A DNA stretch of 64,000 bases from Daphnia carinata (Eukaryota; Arthropoda; Branchiopoda; Diplostraca; Daphniidae), in NCBI RefSeq assembly GCF_022539665.2, contig NC_081336.1, positions 7,174,278 to 7,238,277 on the forward strand, written 5' to 3'. Shown here one piece after another: positions 1 to 9,362 of the stretch. Made by a program: the position numbers and the translations under genes. Every line of letters begins with the position of its first letter. Within the stretch, counting starts at the first letter, position 1. The notes under the pieces are model-generated. The model saw nothing but the letters and a program-made list of their open reading frames with translations. It had not been told where the DNA came from and ran no database searches.

Positions 1-12
1 TTTTTGTGTCAG

Positions 13-189
13 TCTTATTTAGATCCCAGAAATCCTCGCCATGCCCATTTGGAGGCAGAATCTCTTATCCAGATCTCTGATACAAACAAAGATCAACAGT
101 TATCTATGAACGAGATACTTGCCTCAGCCGATATTTTTTTGGCTAGTAAAGTAATTGACACGGAAACCAATTTCCATGACGAATTCTAA
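13..189 (+). CDS. C-terminal exon of a Cab45/SDF4-like EF-hand protein (partial)
   Basis: This is the last coding exon of a gene that begins outside the window. A T-rich stretch ending in CAG at 10-12 looks like a splice acceptor, so coding probably starts at 13; the stop is at 187-189. The 58 visible residues hold one EF-hand-like loop (DTNKDQQLSMNE: Asp, Asn, Asp and Glu at ligand positions), preceded by a helix. The C-terminus HDEF is a KDEL-like luminal retention signal. The sequence after the EF hand (ASADIFLASKVIDTE, then HDEF) resembles the end of Cab45 (SDF4) more than calumenin, which also ends in HDEF. Family members bind calcium in the ER and Golgi lumen and take part in secretory sorting. 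Calumenin or reticulocalbin are the alternatives. Upstream exons would decide. Confidence 0.7.
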   Translation, partial: SYLDPRNPRHAHLEAESLIQISDTNKDQQLSMNEILASADIFLASKVIDTETNFHDEF

Positions 190-2059
190 AAAGAATTCGC
201 CGTCTTCTGTAGTAAGATGTCATTCCAAGCCAAGATGAATACTTCCATTCAAATTCTCAAAAGAGTATGCAAGATGTTTTCCAAGTTTGTTGCCAATTTT
301 TCTCTATAAGTCATTGATATTATGATTTGGATCTAATGGTTTTTCTATGTCTTTTTGATTATCTGTGAATTTTTATACTTCTTTTTTTCTTGGAACTGCG
401 GAACCGGCTAGGTTCTATTATTTGTGGTTAATTATTTATTTATTACGTACGTTGTAATAGATTTACAAAAAAAGTTATCCTGTATTTCTAAAAAAAAAAC
501 TAATCATGTTCTTTTTCATATGTTCAGCGACATGCAGAAACAAATAACCAGAGAAATATGGCAATTATTTAGTGCCATTTTTTGTCTCCTACTCATTTGT
601 TAACATTCACTCATCCTGTATCACACCTGTATCATCAATCTACTAGCTTTTGCTAATTGCTACGATCCTATTTATGCAGATTCTCCATATAGTTAGTTAA
701 CGAAACATGCTTAAAATCGGACGTAGTTCTGCTAACTGCCGCTTTTCGCAGGGTGAAAGCAGAAGAGCTGATCGGTTGTCCTGCCAGTGTGCAATTTTAA
801 GTATTTTTCATGAATTATCCAGAGAAAAAAAAATTTAGAAAATGAAGCGTAGAAGAAACTTTAAATTTTAGCAAAAGTTTATCATCAAATAACAGATAAC
901 TAAACGATTTCTTTAATTTTCCACTTTCTTCCTATCTCCTCTGAACTCCCATATTTAATTTTCATCCCATTTTTTTTGGCAGGCAGGCCGGCAGATTTTT
1001 TTAATTTTGCAACTCTGCGTCGAGTTGCAACATTTTAGAGGTAAAGGTGCAACACGATGGAAGAGCAGAAGGAGGTAGCATCAACCTCATAATGTGAGAA
1101 ATTTTGACAAAAGATTGTAAAAACAAAAATCAAGCATGAAAAGGTTTTTGAGAAACTATAGTGAATTGACCATTGGTCATTTGGTAGTTTTTTATGATTT
1201 ATGATATGTATTGTCTGGAATTAAAATGCTTTGGAATCCTTTTGTCAAGTCAAATAACACTTTTTGGACCACACATATTGCTTGCAGTTGAAATATTTAG
1301 GAATAAATTGGTTTTAACATTTGAAAGGTAAATTTGTCATGTACTGTCAGATTTCTTAATTATGTAATAGTTAAAGTTAACATTTTTCACATTTAGGTGT
1401 TCATATTTAGGATTGCACCAAAGAGCATCAAAGTGAATGTCCATCTAAAGCTGCCATGTTTGGTCACTAATCGATAGTGCACTTTGATTATCCCATTACA
1501 GAATAGTGGAGGTCAGTATTTCCTCTTTTGTTTTAACAAAGCAGGAACTTTTTTATAAGTGGAATTGGCGTAAGTGTATCTTCAGTTATCTTTAACTAGT
1601 TCTATGATGAGTATATCCGTAAGCTTGATAAAGCTTCACATAATGACAGAATAAGAAACAAAAAAGTCAGCACACTACACAAAATTATTTCTCAGAAGAA
1701 TAGTTGAATATTCACCAACTCAATGCAAAAAGATTAATTTCAACATAACCATTCAAGGAGAAATTTTAGGAGATTGCCAGAACAGAGGTGACGAATAGCT
1801 TAATGTTTCCCATCATCTGCGTTTTACTTTGTGTATCTTTCAGGTATGGGTAACTATAATGTATTTTCCAGTTGGGTCTATATATCACATTAATTTCAAC
1901 TGACTGCAAGTTTGTGCCGATCAATTATGGTATCTACAAACAGTTGAAGTTGATTATATTGGGGAATTAGTAGCGTGTTCTTGGTTGTATACGGCTATCT
2001 AAAAAATAGGCAAACATTTTTTTTTTTTTTTTTTGCCGAATGTCTTGTAATAGCACACT
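190..2059. other. AT-rich non-coding stretch after SDF4-like gene
   Basis: No gene is visible. The first part is presumably the 3' UTR of the SDF4-like gene. A perfect 9-bp inverted repeat (1007-1015 with 1022-1030, 6-nt loop) lies in it, and an 18-nt T run sits at 2017-2034. Confidence 0.6.
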
Positions 2060-2570
2060 ACAGTATCAAGCTGCTGTTGGCTATTATCTGGTTGATGGCT
2101 GCAACGACCCCGACCGTACCGATGGGCTCGTCTACCTCTGAACACTTGTACCACATCTGTGCCCTATTACATCACGATGTACACTGCCCTCACATACTTT
2201 CCCACGAAGGTTAGAGCCGGAGCATTGCGACAACCCAAATGTGCATCCCCTAAATACACCAGGACGCAACTGAAAACAACATTACCACGTATGCTACTCT
2301 AGTCTACTACGCCAAAGCTTCAAAATACTAATTGGCTACAAAGTTATTATACGGAAACTAAGGTTTACCGCACTTAATGTATGCGTCACCAAGCTACACT
2401 ACCAATGCGTCGTAGTAGCCTACTATCCGTCGAAACCTGAGGCTGTATCTACGGCCTCAATATGGCCACCATATTACAGAGACTATATCTACGAGAAAAA
2501 TTACCAACTGCGTAGCAAAGACATGGAATGTCCGCTGTTTGGCCTCGACCGAAAATGGTAGCTATAATGA
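2060..2570 (+). pseudogene. Decayed Tyr/Thr/Pro-rich repeat protein gene (YYTEAPKYY-like family)
   Basis: No single frame stays open, but fragments in different + frames read like a tyrosine-rich repeat protein. Examples are PYYITMYTALTYFPTKV near 2155-2210, SYYTETKVYRT near 2340-2375, YASPSYTTNAS near 2380-2410 and AYYPSKPEAVSTASIWPPYY near 2415-2480. The pieces are separated by stops and frameshifts. I recall similar YYTT/TEAPKYY repeats as an expanded family of predicted secreted or cuticle-like proteins in Daphnia. That is recollection, not a search. I read this as an old, broken copy. The exact limits are uncertain, and a diverged low-complexity sequence is the alternative. Confidence 0.45.
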
Positions 2571-4005
2571 CCATTCGTCTTATACCAATTTCTCTGTTAA
2601 TATCGTGTAATTGAGATGTTTTATCACAGATTATTTCGTTATCACCGTGACCGAAAACCATGCGAAGTTTTATTAAGTAAGTATTATGGCTAAAATTTAA
2701 TATGAAAGAGGCATCATGACACACTTGGAAAAATTACCTGGAGAAGCATGTATCATTTCTGTCCAGTATGTAAATCTTATCTGCTAGCCAAATAAGTCCA
2801 ATTTGGGTAACAAATACTTTATAAAGAAAGCAATCACTCTGTAAAGTTTTCGCTAATTGATCGTCACGATTCATTGTAAGACATCTAACGGAAAAGAATG
2901 AACTGCATTGTTGTTAAGGCATCTAACGAAGAAATCATTAACTATTTTTAGACATCTAGAGGGTGAATTTGTCAACTGTTAGTGAATTTTATGGATGTCA
3001 CCTGTTTTATTTTACCAGGCATCGACGAGGGTGATGGTTGCAATGGAGGTTCCGTTCGTTCTCTTCACATTTCAAGTATTTTGAGGTATAGTTTTATCGT
3101 AGACTTTCCCTTTTCTACTTTATGATAGATTAACATAGCAAAACAAATTCTTACAAAGTTCTTAGGTATTACGGCTAAAGCTTGATACGAAAGAATCATA
3201 CCATTTTATGACAATTATTTAAAAAAGCATAATTCAATTTTGGTGTAAGTACCAGCATTTTGTATTGCTATGTGAAAGGCACCTAATTTTGCTGCCAAAG
3301 GTTTTCTTTAGATAATTTGGTTTTACTTTGCAAGATATTTCCAGTCTAATTGTCATGATTCTTTCAGGTCTTGATAAGGGTTTCGTTGTTGATCATCAAC
3401 AAAAATAAGTTTTGTCAGTGTACTTGCAGTTCTATGAAATATGTCAAAAATGCTGAGATGGCTGTGACATCCTTCTGTGACCAAAGGGAATCCTGTGTTA
3501 TGGTTTCAGTGTAAATAAAGTATGTTTGGTATAATTTGGTGTTAAGTGAATTCTTACCTCCTTGCAACATATCAAGGAAAGTTAAAGCTGAAATTGGTTT
3601 AATTTCAGCCTTGCAAAGCTGTTTTTTTTAGTCTTTACACAGTAATTGTGTTTGACAGTAGATGGAAAAAGAAAGAGAAATTCAATGTAAAAATTCTTAA
3701 GACTCTTGTTTTCTCTTTAGTAAAAAAGTGTATGCGTCTGTCCGATAGTGAAAAGGTGTGTTGAAACAAAGTCTTCGTCGACAGATGGCTTGTTGTGGTT
3801 ATAGGTGGTGGAACGAGTATTCCAAGTTTTTGATAATTTGTATAGTCAATTAATGTTAAATAAAATACACAGGAAAAAGTATATTGGAATGAATTGTTTT
3901 ATTGTCCCTCCTCCACCCAACAATTCCACCACTATTTTACATATATAACAATGTACAAATATATACATACATACAAATACACATTCATACATACACTTAA
4001 CTAAA
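2571..4005. other. Non-coding stretch, nothing recognised
   Basis: AT-rich sequence with only short ORFs lacking codon-like composition. I see no RNA gene or repeat structure here. Confidence 0.5.
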
Positions 4006-4360
4006 TTAACCCATTGGCTGCCAGGCCTGCAACCCGTAGGTTGCTTAAACTACAGTAACTACGCGTGGCGTCATAAGGATCGCCACCAGGTGGGACTTGT
4101 CCGCAGACAAGTCCGGCTGGCACGGCGATAGAAACCCTTCCGGGAATGCACACCCCAGGTAAACTATTACCGTGCCGACAAAGAGAGGCCCTGCTGGTGC
4201 ATTGCCTACTATGCGCCTAAAGACACAAGGCCTTGTGCCTTTAGGCGCATTGGCGACTGTCCCACCCCATGGTATAGAAACCATGAGGCAGAACAGCGCC
4301 ATCGGTCCCTAAAGCTACAAAAAAAATGGGACGCAAACGGGGTGGCAGCCAATGGGTTAA
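4006..4360. mobile_element. piggyBac-like MITE with TTAA target duplication
   Basis: The 347-bp element 4010-4356 is flanked by TTAA at 4006-4009 and TTAA at 4357-4360. Its ends are inverted repeats: CCCATTGGCTGCCA at the left and TGGCAGCCAATGGG at the right. CCC...GGG termini and TTAA target duplications are the hallmark of the piggyBac superfamily. There is no transposase frame; the only long frame, on the minus strand at 4045-4302, has no recognisable domain. The element is therefore non-autonomous. The interior holds strong hairpins: a 40-bp palindrome with one mismatch at 4211-4250, a 9-bp stem at 4093-4101/4106-4114, and a 6-bp stem at 4268-4273/4280-4285. GC content is higher than in the flanks. 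Superfamily assignment rests on termini and target site only. Confidence 0.85.
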
Positions 4361-4416
4361 CTTATACACACTACAATGCAAATCCAAACAATACCATGGT
4401 GAAAGGCGAAGGCGGC

Positions 4417-4556
4417 GATTAGACGATGGCGTAGGCGAAGGCGTAGACAGCGATTAGACGATGGCGTAGGCGAAGGCGTAGACAGCGATTAGACGATGGC
4501 GTAGGCGAAGGCGTAGACAGCGATTAGACGATGGCGTAGGCGAAGGCGTAGACAGC
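4417..4556. repeat. Tandem array, four 35-bp units
   Basis: Four consecutive, apparently identical 35-bp units begin at 4417, 4452, 4487 and 4522. Each starts GATTAGACGATGGCGTAGGC. The unit looks like a diverged 23-bp core plus about 12 bp, and so is related to the larger array downstream. Confidence 0.9.
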
Positions 4557-4743
4557 GATGAGACGATGGCGAAGTCGTAGACGGCGATGAGGCGCTGGCG
4601 CGGACGGCGATCAGGCAATGGCGAGGACGGCGATGGCGAGGACGGCGATGGCGAGGACGGCGATGGCGAGGACGGCGATCAGGCGATGGCGAAGAAGGCG
4701 ATCAGGCGATGGCCAGGACGGCGATGAGACGATGGCGAAGAAG
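4557..4743. repeat. Transitional minisatellite with 15-bp units
   Basis: Four near-identical copies of GATGGCGAGGACGGC lie at about 4617-4676. They are embedded in irregular GATGGCGAAG/GACGGCGATGAG variants that link the 35-bp array to the 23-bp array. Confidence 0.8.
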
Positions 4744-5480
4744 GCGATGGCCAAGGCGAAGGCGAAGACGGCGATGAGGTGATGGCCAAGGCGAAGGCGA
4801 AGGCGAAGACGAGGCGATGGCCAAGGCGATGGCCAAGGCGAAGACGAGGCGATGGCCAAGGCGAAGACGAGGCGATGGCCAAGGCGAAGACGAGGCGATG
4901 GCCAAGGCGAAGACGAGCGATGGCCAAGATGGCCAAGGCGAAGACGAGCCGATGGCCAAGGCGAAGACGAGCCGATGGCCAAGGCGAAGACGAGCCGATG
5001 GCAAATGCGGCGAATGACGAGCGAGCGATGGCCAAGGCGAAAGAAGACGAGCGATGGCGATGGCCAAGGCGAAGACGAGGCGATGGCCAAGGCCAAGGCG
5101 AAGACGAGGCGATGGCCAAGGCGAAGACGAGGCGATGGCCAAGGCGATGGCCAAGGCGAAGACGAGGCGATGGCCAAGGCGATGGCCAAGGCGAAGACGA
5201 GGCGATGGCCAAGGCGATGGCCAAGGCGAAGACGAGGCGATGGCCAAGGCGAAGACGAGGCGATGGCCAAGGCGAAGACGAGGCGATGGCCAAGGCGAAG
5301 ACGAGGCGATGGCCAAGGCGAAGACGAGGCGATGGCCAAGGCGAAGACGAGGCGATGGCCAAGGCGAAGACGAGGCGATGGCCAAGGCGAAGACGAGCCG
5401 ATGGCCAAGGCGAAGACGAGCCGATGGCCAAGGCGAAGACGAGCCGATGGCCAAGGCGAAGACGAGCCGATGGCCAAGGG
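4744..5480. repeat. 23-bp GC-rich minisatellite, open in all six frames
   Basis: The core unit is GATGGCCAAGGCGAAGACGA followed by GGC (23 bp), repeated about 30 times, sometimes with an extra 12-bp GATGGCCAAGGC. Variants cluster: GAGCCGATGG units at about 4940-5000 and again at 5394-5480, GAGGCGATGG units between them. The period is not a multiple of three and the unit has no stop on either strand, so long frames occur in all six registers. The same 23-residue period appears in each + frame (MAKAKTRRWPRRRRGDGQGE...). This is expected of a stop-free repeat and is not evidence of a protein. I see no flanking coding exon. Expansion by slippage or unequal exchange is the simplest origin. Confidence 0.9.
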
Positions 5481-5581
5481 ACGATGGCGACGGCAAAGAC
5501 GACTACGAGGCGACTATGAGGACTTTCTCTTTTGTACCGTATCTAACAGATGTTAAGAAAGCAGATAAAATAACAATGTAA

Positions 5582-8500
5582 GAATTTATCAAAAACGAGA
5601 TCAAAGTATGATTATGTTAACTGGGATATTAAATGATACAAGTTAAAAAACAAAAACTAGATTGAGTAGTTTTCTAGGATTACTGGGTGCATAATGATGA
5701 AACTAACTGAAGGCATGGAATGCTACATTTGTAAAACAGCCTTACATTTAAAATAAATTTTTTCCCAAACGGAAATCAAAAGTTCCATATCTTCAATCTC
5801 CCTTCATCAAGAGTTTGTCACAAATAGTTGTCAAAAAGCTTTGTTAGTTGAAAGAAGATACAAGAAGTTCAAACAAGGAAATATCTAGTACATTAGGAGT
5901 CACAAAATTTAATATGAAAGTGACAAAGGTTAATAAACCATTTAGTTTCCTAGCTATAGATGAAAACAACAGACATCTTAAACACTAATAGCTCAACTGG
6001 TGCACCTGAGCTTGAAATAGTCCAGACAGACCTTTTGAGTCATTACATGATTATATGTGAGAGATTCGTTGCATAGTAGTTACTCTAGCATTAAATCAAC
6101 CAATCTTTCTTCTATGCTCTGAAGAAGAACGGAGAGATAGTCAATTCAGATTTTGAATTCATTTTTAAGTGAAAAAGCTTAATGCAGAAGATTACTTTTA
6201 CCGAAGCACAATCTGAACATTGGTTGTTTGCTATCTGAGTTCAACTTAGCATCATTTGTTGACTCACACAGGCTTCAACCTTCCTGGGGCTCACAATAGA
6301 GCAAAAAAATAATGTCTGGATAAGAATATGGTCATATATTACTTACTTGCTTATGTAGATGCACAAAACAATGGCAAAACTTTCAAAAACAACCTGTTTT
6401 TTAGTTTAGGTGTTTTCTGCAAATGGTGCGTAATTTCCTGTTTACATAGCTAATGGCGTCCATGACAGACGACGTCAGCGTTCAATTCTATTGGTTTGAA
6501 TCCGTAACAAGGATTGTTAAAACCTTATAAAATAGGCATCCTGGAATATTTATGTACACTTACAGTGAATGATTGACTTGATTATAAAATTAAGTTTCTT
6601 TCTATGCAAATTTTCCGAAGGGTTTTGGAAATATTGGATAACTCCTAATACGAAGCAGACAAATCAGCAAAATGAATCGAACATTCGTAATTCCTACAAA
6701 ATTAGAGCTGGAATGAATTATTTTTGCAAAATAAATCCAGAATTTATCAACTGCATTGACACATGCACACTCACATTACCACAAGGCCTCAAGCTATGTG
6801 AGGATCATTAAAACATGATTCCTTTTTTCAGAGAAACTCATTAGTCTGCCATGTAAGCCTGGATCCTTGGATTTAATATGGATTGAATAAGGACTTCATA
6901 TGATTTTCCACTTTTAACTGTGGATCATAGTTGGGGTTCTGTGCTCATAAAGTTTGATGTTACATTGAAACCAAGAAAGTACAACCTGTTCACAGTTGTG
7001 AAGATGAAATTACAGATTTTTTCACGATTGTTTTGTATTGACTATTCTCTTCATATTTTCTTCAATGTGAAGTTACCATTGCAGGATGTGGATGCATTTC
7101 GTTGCGAACGGATAATCGTAGATGATGACTTTCCCATCTTGGCGCCCATCGATTGCTCTTCTAATTCCAACTCCAATAAGCAGAAATAAAAATAAGGAGG
7201 GGCTCCAATTAGGATACAAAGATCACTACTTAATATAACAGACCAGTTAAATCTACTGAGCTGAATGATGAAATGGATTCATGGCAAATTATCAGATCAA
7301 TTGACATGGGATAGATATATTTCAAACTAAAGCTTCAGACAGATAAAAAGCACAAGCAGCTACTGACTTCCACCACACTCTACTTTTCATGCGAGATCAT
7401 GCAAAACAAGAATCTGTGTGGCAGTTAGGGTATTCACACCAGTAGCAATAGCTGATCGATGTGAGACAAAGTTAGTGGTTCTGCCAGGTATTGTAGAATA
7501 GTACTTTCCTGCTCTATTTACTGTTATGGAAATCTTTGCCAACATCTTGAAGCCTGCAAATGTCGAATTGAAAGTATACTAACTGATTTCTTTCATTATT
7601 AACCTGCAAATCTTATTTACTTTTTTTGTTCGAGAACTGTTTTCTGCTGTCACAGCTTTTCAGTCTGTTTACAATATATGCTATCAAAACAATGTCTAGC
7701 CTGCAAACAGATGTTATCAAAAATCAACTTAATATAAATATATGGCTTTTCATAAAACATACCAATTGAACATCGAAGGAGTCTGCTATTCTTCCAGTGG
7801 CTTGTGCAATAGGTTCAATGAAACCATAATTATACATTCATCTAAGCCTGTAAAATTATTAAATACAGTTTTTTAGTTCTCTGAAATATTTTAACCAATT
7901 TTTCAAAAAATTTCATTTTTCTTTATGCCATTGTTGCGCTACAGTCTACTAAACTGTGTTTGATTTGAGTGACACTGGTGCGCTACGGTCTACTATATTG
8001 GACAAGATACACTGATCTCTGTAGTCTGCGCCGTTGGTTTCGTCAGCCGCTAGATGGCTGGGTCCGATAGGTATGGCAAAGAGTTAGAAACATAGGAAAA
8101 TAGCAAATAGCAATAAAAAAGCTGGGGAATTTATCGTGTAATTCGGTTTAGATAACTAAATAATTGCCATAGCCACCAAGCTTTTCACCAAGTGTTAGGT
8201 AATGTAAACCAAAATTAATAATGTAACCATCACATGGTGAATAGCCTTGTTACACTCCATGACACAGATTGTGAAAAAAGTTAGTTTCATTTTGCTTGCG
8301 GTTTGTTACTTTCCAACTGGTCACGACGTCGAAATTCAACCATTAGCAAGTCGTAGTTTCTTGAAACGGCCATGTGAACGATCTTTGCCATGCAGTGTCA
8401 GCCATGCTTGAAAATAAGCAACCCATATTTAGGCAACCATATTAAATGATGTTATCGGATAGAAAGCAGAAATCACTTTCGTCCTTAAATTGGTTTTTTT

Positions 8501-9362
8501 TTGTGTGAATAAAAATCAGTTAAGAAATTTCTTTATGGGGACTTTCAACCGAAAACCTTGTCACGCAAGTGGCTGCATGCGAGCAGACGACGGGTGGAGT
8601 GCTATTTATCACGCTCTATAAATCCTTGTTTCTGCACAGATCATGATTATTATTAAAGTTACCAAGAATGGAATAATGCATTAGATTACCTGAATGGAAC
8701 TGAAATGGAAATCTTTCAGTATTCGAAGAGTGTATTCAAATCTTCTTTTGCGATAAAAAAAATACTCTTGCCTCACACAGGTATATTGTCACTGGCATAA
8801 AATTATGAAAAACCCAAGAAAGTCCATAAACGTTATGATATTATACAACTCTAACTAGAAAGACAATAGGGGGGAAATGATAAAGGTTCCTCTGTCACGC
8901 TGGCGAAATTAAGATATTTCGTTGGTTTGCAAAATCACTTAAACACAAGTTAAGATGACCATATATAAAAAAGAAGTTTGAGATAGACGAAAAGGCAAAT
9001 TTTGGCAGGTCACTTGAATGATCCAAATACGATTTTTGTTGTTTTGTTTTACTTCTGAAAGTCAATTGCATTTTTTTGTGAAAAAGTTCGGATGGAGAAG
9101 ATCTTATGAGATAATCAACACGAATATAAGGGCACGTAATACGCGAGGGGATAAAAATTATAATAAAAGAAAGAAAAAAAACTCCAGCATAAATTTGAAT
9201 ACGAACAAAACTCCATTCAAATAATCGACTGTACATAACTATTGCAGAAAATTGAGTTTTGAAACAAAAGAAAAAATATAATAAATGCTTACAACCTCTT
9301 TTCATGTTTCTTTCGCTTTACTGACTCACATTCTCCATTTTAGCTGCCCATTGTCAGATGGC
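5582..9362. other. AT-rich gene-poor stretch between minisatellite and Lap1
   Basis: No supported gene. The ORFs near 6569-6811 and 6920-7189 lack family resemblance. A 17-bp direct repeat TGCGCTACRGTCTACTA occurs at 7935-7951 and 7979-7995. The part next to 9362 should contain the 3' UTR of the minus-strand Lap1 gene. Confidence 0.5.

Noticed and set aside
4045-4302. 85-codon minus-strand ORF inside the MITE
   Set aside because: It has no transposase motif (no DDD/E pattern) and lies across the element's hairpins; it is a chance frame in GC-richer DNA.
4611-5581. Long overlapping ORFs of 175-288 codons on both strands
   Set aside because: They are the automatic result of a stop-free 23-bp repeat; all six frames are equally open and no non-repetitive coding flank exists.
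6569-7189. Possible small secreted or membrane protein exons
   Set aside because: ORFs are AT-driven, without domain, signal peptide followed by a conserved core, or consistent splice partners.
8895-9305. 136-codon minus-strand ORF next to Lap1
   Set aside because: Phe/Ile/Ser/Lys-rich composition typical of AT-rich non-coding DNA; no family resemblance.
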